Below, in pieces: positions 1 to 6,256 of a DNA stretch of 15,029 nt. The stretch's first letter is position 1. Each line of letters opens with the position of its first letter. The notes beneath the pieces were generated by a model, which was not told the DNA's origin, did no database searches, and saw nothing but the letters and a program-made list of their open reading frames with translations. A program made the position numbers and the translations under genes. The stretch is from DASZZV01 sp035544835 (lineage in GTDB: Bacteria > Acidobacteriota > Thermoanaerobaculia > Gp7-AA8): contig DASZZV010000264.1 in the NCBI GenBank assembly GCA_035544835.1, forward strand, positions 1 through 15,029. The letters are read 5' to 3'.

Positions 1-529
1 CATCCCCCGCGAGCATCCGGCCAGTTACTACAGCTACATGAAGAGTCATCTCTTCGCTCACGTCGATATCGATCCGCGCAATGTCCATCTGCCCGACGCG
101 ACTGCTGGCTCCGACTCTGACGATCTCTCGGTGAGGCTGGAGCAATCGTGCCTGGCTTACGAAGCGGCGATTCGAAAGGCCCGTGGACTGGAGCTCACAT
201 TCCTCGGTCTGGGCTCCAACGGCCATATCGGTTTCAACGAGCCGGGAGCGTCATTTGACTCGAGAACGCACGTTGTTCAGCTGGCGGAATCGACCCGCAG
301 AGCCAACGCCCGCTACTTTCGAGACGGAGTCGTTCCGGAGAAGGCCATCACGATGGGCATCCGAACGATCCTGGAGTCCCGCCGAATCGTTCTCCTCGCC
401 AGCGGCCAGACCAAGCGCGAGGCAGTGAAGCGACTGCGCGCTGGCAGAATCGACGAAAGCTTTCCAGCCTCGGCGCTGCATACACACGGCGACGTGACGG
501 TGCTGGTCGACCAGGCCGCCGCCGGCTGA
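1..529 (+). CDS. nagB: Glucosamine-6-phosphate deaminase, 3' part (5' end outside window)
   Basis: Cytosolic enzyme of amino-sugar catabolism that converts glucosamine-6-phosphate to fructose-6-phosphate and ammonia. The frame is open from base 2, so the N-terminus lies outside the window; about 175 codons remain of a family usually 240-270 residues long. The visible start reads PREHPASYYSYM, matching the family segment DHPxSYxxFM. The active-site loop GLGSNGHIGFNEPG is at 209-250, with the catalytic His and Glu. Asn stands where E. coli NagB has the ring-opening Asp, a variant I recall from Gram-positive NagB. HLPDA and SRTHVVQL also fit NagB rather than 6-phosphogluconolactonase. The next plus-strand gene follows after 80 bases. 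Confidence 0.93.
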   Translation, partial: IPREHPASYYSYMKSHLFAHVDIDPRNVHLPDATAGSDSDDLSVRLEQSCLAYEAAIRKARGLELTFLGLGSNGHIGFNEPGASFDSRTHVVQLAESTRRANARYFRDGVVPEKAITMGIRTILESRRIVLLASGQTKREAVKRLRAGRIDESFPASALHTHGDVTVLVDQAAAG

Positions 530-609
530 GTTCACCGTGTGGTGCGCGCACCCTGTGCCCAGAAGCGACTGGCCGCGTCCGGCATTGATTTCGCTTTGGT
601 GCTGGCGGA

Positions 610-1578
610 ATGGAACAGTCAGAAAGGGTTCAGCGATTCTCTCGCCTTCGAATCGTGGCTGTAATCGCTCTCTGCTCCCTGGCGTATTTTCTCTATCGGC
701 TGTTCACTGTGTACACCGTGAGAACCGGCCAGTGCGAGTTCGTGAAGAGCGATCCACTTCCTCATGTCACCGGTGAGACTTTACCGAGAATACCGACCAG
801 CTTCCCCGCTCGCGACGCCACCGCCGCCGGCGCGCGCCCGCTGGTAGTGATGTCCTACAACATCGAAGGGCATGCCGTGCTCTGGCGCTCCTGGCATATC
901 AGAGGAATCGCGGACGCCATCCGCGCCGCTCACCCCGACATCGTCGGTCTTCAGGAAGTACACAGAAACACTTTTGGGTCACGCCAGCACGACCAGATCG
1001 CAGAGTTGGCGAAGTTGACGGGAATGAATTTCGTCTTCGGAAAGAGCTACACGCCTTCCGGAGGTGAGTTTGGAAACGCCATCCTCACCCGCGGCACCAT
1101 TCTCTCCACAAAGGTGCATGCGCTTCCCAGTGTGGGGGAACCGCGGACACTGCTGGAAAGCCGTATCGACGTCGATGGTCATCAGATGAATTTTTTTGTG
1201 ACGCACTTCGTCACCTGGGGAAAGCTGGGCCGCACCTCACGGAAGGCGCAATCGGAGTGCGTGATCGAGTATGTCAGCCGGAGCGCCCTGCCCTACATCC
1301 TCGCGGGCGACCTCAACACGACGCCGGACGCGCCTGAGATCGCGATCCTCCGGAACAGCAATATCCTGAAGTTCTGTGGTGAGATCGGCGATCAGACCCA
1401 CCGTTTTACACATCAGCGCATCGACTACATATTCAGCGATCCCGGCTGGCAACTGCGAAACGCGCGCGTGCTTCACAGCGGCACATCCGACCACTGGCCT
1501 ATCATGGCCGAGCTGGGATGGGTTCTCTCACCCGCCGACTCACAATCACCTCTCGAGAAGAGCTCTCAAAGGTTCTAG
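610..1578 (+). CDS. Membrane-anchored endonuclease/exonuclease/phosphatase (EEP) family protein
   Basis: 322-residue metal-dependent phosphoesterase of the EEP/DNase I fold. One N-terminal hydrophobic helix (about residues 14-32) should anchor it in the inner membrane, with the catalytic domain at about 76-303. Visible catalytic motifs in order: MSYNIEG (Asn84), LQEVHR (Glu116), THF (His199), AGDLNTTPD (Asp234, Asn236), RIDYIF (Asp272) and SGTSDHWP (Asp294, His295), so the active site is complete. Family members cleave nucleic acids, sphingomyelin or inositol phosphates; the substrate here is unknown. It ends only 5 bases before the preferred start of the cardiolipin synthase, as ybhP neighbours clsB in E. 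coli, which suggests a lipid-linked role (inference). The ribosome binding site before ATG 610 is weak. Confidence 0.87.
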   Translation: MEQSERVQRFSRLRIVAVIALCSLAYFLYRLFTVYTVRTGQCEFVKSDPLPHVTGETLPRIPTSFPARDATAAGARPLVVMSYNIEGHAVLWRSWHIRGIADAIRAAHPDIVGLQEVHRNTFGSRQHDQIAELAKLTGMNFVFGKSYTPSGGEFGNAILTRGTILSTKVHALPSVGEPRTLLESRIDVDGHQMNFFVTHFVTWGKLGRTSRKAQSECVIEYVSRSALPYILAGDLNTTPDAPEIAILRNSNILKFCGEIGDQTHRFTHQRIDYIFSDPGWQLRNARVLHSGTSDHWPIMAELGWVLSPADSQSPLEKSSQRF

Positions 1579-1583
1579 AAAAC

Positions 1584-2879
1584 ATGAAGAAGTACAGCGA
1601 GAAAACGAAGATCGAGTTGTCGCGGATCGAATTCTGGGGAATGGTGCTGCTGATTGTGATGCTGGGCATCCTGCTCTGGTCCAACACCCGTCAGGGAGAG
1701 GAGCCGAAGCTGGCCGTGGCTCAGCCTGGTGAGCTGCTGCAGTTGATTCCATCGATCGTCGGCCTGACCCAGAGCTCGGTGGAGAACGGCAACTCAGTGA
1801 CTGTTCTCGAGAACGGCGCATTCTTCCACTCCCTGCTGGCCGACATCGCCAAAGCGCAACATACCATTCACGTCGAGTCGTATGTCTGGTGGAAGGGAGA
1901 GATCTGTGAACGGGTTGCGGCCGCCCTTGCTGCCAAGGCCAGATCCGGCGTGGAGGTCCGCGTCCTTCTCGATGCGTCGGGATCCTCGAGAATGGACGAC
2001 AAGCTGTTCGAGTCGATGAAGGCGGCCGGTTGTCACGTGGCGAAGTTCCATCCCGTCCGGCTCGGAAAACTCGGACGCCTCAACAACCGCGATCACAGGA
2101 AGATCACGGTCATCGATGGAAGAATCGGATACATAGGCGGCCATGGATTCGCCGAGGAGTGGACCGGCAATGCTCAGGACAAAAAGCACTTTCGGGACAC
2201 TTTCCTGCGAACTGAAGGTCCGATCGTGAATCGGCTGCAGGGCGCTTTCTGTGAGAACTGGATCGAGGAAACAGGCGAGATTCCGGCCGGTGAAAAGTAC
2301 TACCCGAAGCCTCAGAACGCCGGCAATATCCCGATGCATCTCGCCTACAGCTCGCCCAAAGGAAGCGTCTCTTCGGTTCAGTTGCTCTACTATCTGGCAA
2401 TCGTCGCGGCGAAGCACGAACTGCTCATTCAGAACCCATATTTTCTGCCCGACAACGACGCCCTCGATGCCCTCATCGCGGCGAAGAAAAGAGGAGTCGA
2501 CGTACAGATCATGCTTCCCGCAGCGACAGTGAACGACAGCCCGCTCGTGCAGCATGCCAGCCATCACCACTTCGGGACACTGCTCAAGCACGGCATCCGG
2601 ATCTTCGAGTACCAGAAGACTCTGCTGCATCAGAAGATCATGATCGTCGACGGAACATGGTCATGCGTGGGCTCTACGAATTTCGACGACCGCTCCTTCA
2701 AGCTCAATGACGAGATCAGCGTCGGCATCGTCGACCGCGGCATCGCCGCACAACTGAGGCAGGCCTGGGACGCCGACATGAAGTTCTGCCAGGAACGGAA
2801 GTTCGAGGAGTGGAAGAACCGCGGGCTATGGCACAAGCTCAGGGACGGCCTGGCTTACTCGACGAACTCCCAGCTTTGA
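1584..2879 (+). CDS. cls: Cardiolipin synthase / phospholipase D family protein
   Basis: 431-residue phospholipase D superfamily protein, probably joining phosphatidyl groups to make cardiolipin at the inner membrane. It has one transmembrane helix (about residues 17-33) and two HKD half-sites: HRKITVID beginning at His171, followed by GYIGGHGFAEEW, and HQKIMIVD beginning at His349, followed by GSTNFDDRSFKLNDE. Both catalytic His/Lys/Asp sets are intact. The frame is open to an ATG at 1518, which would give 453 residues. I prefer ATG 1584: it lies 5 bases after the upstream stop, has an AAAGG stretch 12 bases before it, and the extra 22 residues lie within the end of the upstream gene. A single membrane helix is fewer than the two of E. 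coli ClsA. Close spacing implies co-transcription with the EEP gene. Confidence 0.88.
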   Translation: MKKYSEKTKIELSRIEFWGMVLLIVMLGILLWSNTRQGEEPKLAVAQPGELLQLIPSIVGLTQSSVENGNSVTVLENGAFFHSLLADIAKAQHTIHVESYVWWKGEICERVAAALAAKARSGVEVRVLLDASGSSRMDDKLFESMKAAGCHVAKFHPVRLGKLGRLNNRDHRKITVIDGRIGYIGGHGFAEEWTGNAQDKKHFRDTFLRTEGPIVNRLQGAFCENWIEETGEIPAGEKYYPKPQNAGNIPMHLAYSSPKGSVSSVQLLYYLAIVAAKHELLIQNPYFLPDNDALDALIAAKKRGVDVQIMLPAATVNDSPLVQHASHHHFGTLLKHGIRIFEYQKTLLHQKIMIVDGTWSCVGSTNFDDRSFKLNDEISVGIVDRGIAAQLRQAWDADMKFCQERKFEEWKNRGLWHKLRDGLAYSTNSQL

Positions 2880-2929
2880 GCGCGCGACGCTTCGGATCCT
2901 TCGCGGGGTATTCGGACATCAGCGCGTAG

Positions 2930-2984
2930 GGCCGCACGGCGTGCGGCCGATACCGCGTTCTATGGCTACCGCCATCTTGCGCGG
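2930..2984. repeat. Two adjacent hairpins between convergent genes
   Basis: The 123-base gap between the convergent cls and cyclophilin genes holds two palindromes. The first has a perfect 8-bp stem, GGCCGCAC (2930-2937) with GTGCGGCC (2941-2948), and a 3-base loop. The second is CCGCG-4-ATGGC-4-GCCAT-4-CGCGG (2953-2984), an inner 5-bp and an outer 5-bp stem separated by symmetric internal loops. Neither is followed by a U-tract on either strand, so intrinsic termination is uncertain. They may act as a bidirectional RNA 3'-end structure or be a copy of a dispersed palindromic repeat. Confidence 0.5.
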
Positions 2985-3002
2985 ACTTGGAATGGCCGCC
3001 AG

Positions 3003-4514
3003 TTATTTCTCGCCGAGGTTCGCAAGGTTAGCCTTCGCGTTCTTGTTCCCTTGTTCTGCGGCTTTGCGGTACCACTTCACCGCCTCACCTTCATCCTTCG
3101 TGACGCCTAGCCCATTCGCGTACATCCAGCCGAGATTATTCTGACCATCGGCATTGCCTTGCTCTGCCGCTTTGCGGTACCAGTTCACCGCCTGCGCGTA
3201 GTCCTGCGGAACTCCATTGCCCATCGCGTAGTCGTAGCCCAGGTCAGACTGCGCGGCGGCGTCCCCTGCGGCCGCCCTTCGTTGCTGCAGGCCGGAATTC
3301 GGCGTCATGAGCGGGCTAGGCGAGGGTTGCTGGGGCGCTGCCGTGGGTTGCGTCGTCGGCATGCCATTCTCGCCCTCTTTAGCGTCGCGGATCGTTACCG
3401 ACTTGATCTCCACGGGATCGACAGGCCTGTCGTTCACCGTCGTTTCCCCCGAAACGATCTTGTCGACGACATCCATCCCGCTCACGACCAGACCAAAGAC
3501 CGTGTACTTGCCGTCGAGGGATGCGGAGGCGTCGGCCACGCAGATAAAGAACTGCGAAGACGCGCTGTCGGGGTCCTGCGATCTGGCCATGGACACGATC
3601 CCGCGAACGTGATGAACGGCGTTGAACTCGGCCTTCAGATTCCGTCCCGATCCACCCGTGCCCCAGCTGCTGGTGTCGGCCGTTTTGGTGTTGGGGTCCC
3701 CGCCCTGAATCATGAAACCGGGGATGACTCGGTGGAACTTCGTGCCGTTGTAGTAACCGTTCTGAGCCAGTTCGATGAAGTTGCGGACGTGATTCGGGGC
3801 CACGTCGGGAAAAAACCGAATGGCAATGGTTCCCTGCGAGGTATTTAGCTCCGCTACCTTGTCGCTCGCAGAGGGAGGCTGGGGCGCTGGCGGGCCTTGC
3901 GTCGTCGGCGGGACTTGCGCCGTCGGCGGGCCCTCCGCGATCCGAAAGGCGTCCTCGAGGTAAGTGAAGCCAGCGGGATTGGCCAATCCACCATCAGAGA
4001 AAGCATACTCCCCAGGTTCAAGCCGCTGGCGTGGCGTGATCAAGTACGTGTGTGCGCCACGGTTCTTCTTTTTCCAGAGGTCCAGACCGTAGAAGACCTG
4101 ACCATAACTGGTCACCTCGAGTGGCACGAACACCTTCGACGACCAGCGCACTGTCTCGACCACCGACCACCGCCAGCGACCCACTCCCTTTTGCACGGCC
4201 AACTGCTCCAGCACGAAGGTCGGCGCAGTCACGTCTAGTAGGCGCACCGCGAACATGTGGGGCTCACCGTACAGGAAGGTCACCGGAGATGCGGCGCCGC
4301 GCAGGTAGCAGCAGGAGTGCTCGGTCGTCTCAGACCCGATCGTCTCGAGTGGCATCAGGGCGCCAGTGACCGGATTGACGCGGAAGACCTTTACCTTGCC
4401 CCTCTGGCCCGGGGGGAGCTCGTCTATCTTTGGCGGAATCTGCGCGAAGATTGGGATGGCCGCAACCAACACGAGTAAGAGCGACACGAACGACAGGTAG
4501 CGGGCGCGTCTCAT
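3003..4514 (-). CDS. Exported cyclophilin-type peptidyl-prolyl isomerase with Sel1 repeats
   Basis: 503-residue exported protein. Residues 1-24 form a signal peptide (MRRARY, a hydrophobic stretch, then IFAQ). Residues 30-192 are an unassigned domain containing HSCCYLRG and LEPGEYAFSDG. A proline-rich hexapeptide linker (about 195-216) follows. Residues 219-376 are a cyclophilin domain with FHRVIPGFMIQGGDP (catalytic Arg262) and SSQFFICVAD, so isomerase activity is likely. A Pro/Gln linker (385-412) leads to about two and a half Sel1-like repeats (415-500), marked by WYRKAAEQGN twice. Its probable role is protein folding in the periplasm, with the Sel1 helices binding a partner (inference). 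GGGAG lies 10 bases before ATG 4514. The start overlaps the stop of a small upstream ORF by 4 bases. The cyclophilin plus Sel1 combination is unusual. Confidence 0.9.
   Translation of the reverse strand: MRRARYLSFVSLLLVLVAAIPIFAQIPPKIDELPPGQRGKVKVFRVNPVTGALMPLETIGSETTEHSCCYLRGAASPVTFLYGEPHMFAVRLLDVTAPTFVLEQLAVQKGVGRWRWSVVETVRWSSKVFVPLEVTSYGQVFYGLDLWKKKNRGAHTYLITPRQRLEPGEYAFSDGGLANPAGFTYLEDAFRIAEGPPTAQVPPTTQGPPAPQPPSASDKVAELNTSQGTIAIRFFPDVAPNHVRNFIELAQNGYYNGTKFHRVIPGFMIQGGDPNTKTADTSSWGTGGSGRNLKAEFNAVHHVRGIVSMARSQDPDSASSQFFICVADASASLDGKYTVFGLVVSGMDVVDKIVSGETTVNDRPVDPVEIKSVTIRDAKEGENGMPTTQPTAAPQQPSPSPLMTPNSGLQQRRAAAGDAAAQSDLGYDYAMGNGVPQDYAQAVNWYRKAAEQGNADGQNNLGWMYANGLGVTKDEGEAVKWYRKAAEQGNKNAKANLANLGEK
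3890..3936 (-). repeat. 18-bp tandem repeat coding the proline-rich linker
   Basis: Two 18-base units at 3890-3907 and 3908-3925, differing at two positions, are followed by a partial third unit from 3926. Read on the minus strand they encode the hexapeptide series PPTAQV, PPTTQG, PPAPQP joining the N-terminal domain to the cyclophilin domain. The unit length keeps the frame, so copy number could vary the linker length. Confidence 0.7.
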
Positions 4515-4720
4515 GAGTGTTCTCCCAAGGGCCGCCGGAACGACTTGAGGTCATTGGCGACTAGAGATTTCAGGCGACCCTTCTGGTCGATTATCACACT
4601 TGTTGCGGAGCCGGAACTGTCAATCGCCATCAATGGCACCATTGGTTGGTGCGAATCGGCTGGCAGGGGAGACTCCTCAGGCGATGCCTCGGCTCCGAGC
4701 GGCTGATCTCGGGTGTGCAA
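4511..4720 (-). CDS. Possible small ORF coupled to the cyclophilin gene
   Basis: A 69-residue frame with a TTG start at 4720, 6 bases after the acetyltransferase stop. GGTGAG (overlapping that stop codon) lies 6 bases before the TTG. It ends in an ATGA overlap with the cyclophilin start. No family is recognised; the later part reads MAIDSSGSATSVIIDQKGR and then becomes basic, with no membrane segment. Internal ATG starts exist at about residues 27 and 31. Support is only positional: it fills the gap between two co-directional genes and would couple their translation. It may instead be leader sequence or a decayed gene. Confidence 0.33.
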   Translation of the reverse strand: MHTRDQPLGAEASPEESPLPADSHQPMVPLMAIDSSGSATSVIIDQKGRLKSLVANDLKSFRRPLGEHS

Positions 4721-4726
4721 AACAGC

Positions 4727-5590
4727 TCACCAGATCAGCGCGCGATTGGTGCCGATACGGCGGAAGCCGAGAGATTCGTAGAGCCGGATGGCCGGAGTAT
4801 TGAAGTCGTTGACGAACAGGGTTGCCTTGCGGCCCTGCCCAATGATGTAGCGGCAGACCGCGGTCATCCCGCGCCGGGCGTGCCCTTTCCGACGATGCGC
4901 CGGAGCAGTCCAGACGCCCATGAGTTGAATGGCCTGCGCCGTCACCGCTGAGAACTCGCACTTGAAAGCGATGGAGCCATCAACGATTAGAATCAGCGAG
5001 CGCTCCCGCAGGATGAGCTCGCGGACGCGCTGGCGATATCCCACCGCATCCCGTTCCAGGGGATCGATCCCGACTTCCTCCCGATGCATGGCCGCGCAGG
5101 CCGGCACCAACGCATCGAGATCGTCCATGGTGCTGAAGCGCACCGCCTCGATGGTCCCATCGTCTACGAAGCTTTCGAGAACGTAAACAGGTTGACGAAG
5201 TCGAACCACCGTCGGCGGATCGATGCGGGATCGAAGCTGCTGCCAGATTTCATCGACACACTGCTCGTCGGCGATGATGGCGCGGGGTACTGAACTTCCT
5301 CGCAGCACCCGATCGGCCAGCAGATCGAGAGTTAGATTGTGCTCGGCCGGGGTGAGCTCGCGGTCCAGCGCGAAGACGAGGTTACTGGTGAGCGAAGCCA
5401 CACAGACGGTCGCTCCGTGATGACGGATCTCGATGGTCTGACCGGGATGACCGAATCCCTCATCCATGAGCCGGGACAACAGGTAGATGTTGAGAAGAGG
5501 CTCCCTTTCGAGGAATGCGAAGATCGACGGCCGGTCGTTTTCCGACAGGGACCGCACCGCCCACTGGTCGTCGATGGGGAGAGAAACCAT
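4727..5590 (-). CDS. GNAT family N-acetyltransferase with extra N-terminal domain
   Basis: 287-residue probable acetyl-CoA-dependent acetyltransferase. The C-terminal half (about 150-287) carries the GNAT core: motif A is VWTAPAHRRKGHARRG (226-241), holding the pyrophosphate-binding R-R-K-G-H-A, and NDFNTPAIRLYESLGF (261-276) is the usual end of the fold. The N-terminal half (about 10-140) resembles the extra domain I know as DUF4081, which precedes GNAT in some bacterial proteins. The acceptor substrate is unknown. The frame extends upstream to an ATG at 5743; I chose ATG 5590 because the extra 51 residues are Arg/Cys-rich, unlike the family, and would run through the likely promoter of the divergent cold-shock gene. 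The ribosome binding site for 5590 is poor. Confidence 0.82.
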   Translation of the reverse strand: MVSLPIDDQWAVRSLSENDRPSIFAFLEREPLLNIYLLSRLMDEGFGHPGQTIEIRHHGATVCVASLTSNLVFALDRELTPAEHNLTLDLLADRVLRGSSVPRAIIADEQCVDEIWQQLRSRIDPPTVVRLRQPVYVLESFVDDGTIEAVRFSTMDDLDALVPACAAMHREEVGIDPLERDAVGYRQRVRELILRERSLILIVDGSIAFKCEFSAVTAQAIQLMGVWTAPAHRRKGHARRGMTAVCRYIIGQGRKATLFVNDFNTPAIRLYESLGFRRIGTNRALIW

Positions 5591-5695
5591 GCCTTCAGGA
5601 TATTGAAAGCGGTCAACGCTTCCAAGAAGGAATCGGGCTTGCCTACTGCAGCGCCCTTCGCTGCGGGGCCTGCTCCCCTCGAATCCGACGGTACT

Positions 5696-5723
5696 TTGCC
5701 ACAGGGCGCAAAGGTTGCAAAAT
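5696..5723 (+). promoter_or_regulatory. Candidate sigma70-type promoter for the cold-shock gene
   Basis: TTGCCA (5696-5701) and CAAAAT (5718-5723) are separated by 16 bases, matching the -35 and -10 consensus at 5 and 4 of 6 positions. Transcription from about 5730 would give a leader of roughly 60 bases. This was judged by eye only. Confidence 0.33.
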
Positions 5724-5746
5724 AGTGGCTCGGAGCGTTTCAACAG

Positions 5747-5760
5747 GCCGGCAAGCCGGC
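5747..5760 (+). promoter_or_regulatory. Small hairpin in the cold-shock mRNA leader
   Basis: GCCGG (5747-5751) pairs with CCGGC (5756-5760) around a CAAG tetraloop, 14 bases before the AGGAGG ribosome binding site (5775-5780). Cold-shock mRNAs often carry structured, temperature-sensitive leaders, so a regulatory role is possible, but the hairpin is short. Confidence 0.35.
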
Positions 5761-5790
5761 ATTTGGGAACGAGCAGGAGGATGTACGAAA

Positions 5791-6009
5791 ATGGCTGAGA
5801 CCGGCGTCGTGAAATGGTTCAACAATGAGAAGGGATACGGCTTCATCACCCGCGACACGGGAGAAGACGTTTTCGTGCATCACACCGCCATCGTCAACCA
5901 GAGTGGCTACCGCTCACTCAAGGAAGGCGACAGAGTTGCCTTCGACGTCAAGCAGGGCCCGAAAGGCTTACAAGCCGAAAACGTCAGCAAGGCCGACGAA
6001 GGCAGCTGA
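5791..6009 (+). CDS. csp: Cold-shock domain protein (CspA family)
   Basis: 72-residue single cold-shock domain, the usual size of CspA-type RNA chaperones, which bind single-stranded RNA and DNA in the cytoplasm and melt mRNA structure. The opening GVVKWFNNEKGYGFI contains RNP1 (KGYGFI), and DVFVHHTAI is RNP2. The C-terminal part, LKEGDRVAFDVKQGPKGLQAENV, completes the beta barrel. A full AGGAGG (5775-5780) lies 10 bases before ATG 5791. The ATG at 5781 is out of frame. The gene stands alone, divergent from the acetyltransferase and convergent with the small membrane protein gene, 17 bases away. The many paralogues in most genomes prevent a specific letter. Confidence 0.95.
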   Translation: MAETGVVKWFNNEKGYGFITRDTGEDVFVHHTAIVNQSGYRSLKEGDRVAFDVKQGPKGLQAENVSKADEGS

Positions 6010-6026
6010 GCGCCAGGGCGACCACA

Positions 6027-6200
6027 CTAGTGCCCGCCCGGTTCCAACCCTGCCACCCACATGGTTCCCAGCACCGCGCCGATGGCCAGTGCCGGAACAG
6101 CTTGCGGGCTTCCGTTGAGCGTCAGCAGAACAGCGGAAAGCCCTCCTGACGCGAGCAGAAGTGCGCGGATCACGTAATCACGCCAATCAAATTTTCCCAT
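6027..6200 (-). CDS. Small two-helix membrane protein (57 residues)
   Basis: A short frame from ATG 6200 to TAG 6027, 56 bases after the argS stop on the same strand. It begins MGKFDWRDYVIR and then has two hydrophobic stretches, about residues 12-28 (ALLLASGGLSAVLLTL) and 36-51 (PALAIGAVLGTMWVAGL), joined by a short NGSPQ turn: a helical hairpin with a charged, probably cytoplasmic N-terminus. AGGTGG (6207-6212) lies 6 bases before the ATG, and a perfect TATAAT lies further upstream. I recognise no family. The ribosome binding site, membrane-like composition and fit into an otherwise empty gap support a real gene. Function is unknown; the start lies inside an inverted repeat, suggesting controlled expression. 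Confidence 0.6.
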   Translation of the reverse strand: MGKFDWRDYVIRALLLASGGLSAVLLTLNGSPQAVPALAIGAVLGTMWVAGLEPGGH

Positions 6201-6236
6201 CACCGACCACCTGGACGACTTCAGTTGGCGTGATTA
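6175..6236 (-). repeat. Perfect 12-bp inverted repeat around the small gene's start
   Basis: TAATCACGCCAA (6175-6186) and its exact reverse complement (6225-6236) are separated by 38 bases. The separating stretch holds the ribosome binding site (6207-6212) and start codon (6198-6200) of the small membrane protein gene. One arm overlaps the TATAAT candidate -10 box; the other lies within codons 5-9. It could be a paired operator or a long-loop RNA hairpin. Confidence 0.6.
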
Positions 6237-6238
6237 TA
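6233..6238 (-). promoter_or_regulatory. Candidate -10 box for the small membrane protein gene
   Basis: The minus strand reads a perfect TATAAT at 6238-6233. No convincing -35 hexamer is seen 16-18 bases upstream, so an activator or another sigma contact would be needed. The box overlaps one arm of the 12-bp inverted repeat. Confidence 0.35.
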
Positions 6239-6256
6239 TATGACTATCGAGAAAAG

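Noticed and set aside
1794..2630. 278-residue minus-strand frame opposite the cardiolipin synthase
   Set aside because: It is fully antisense to a gene with both HKD motifs intact, with no ribosome binding site or family signal.
5591..5743. Longer start for the GNAT protein (ATG 5743)
   Set aside because: The extra 51 residues look non-homologous and cross the predicted promoter region of the cold-shock gene.
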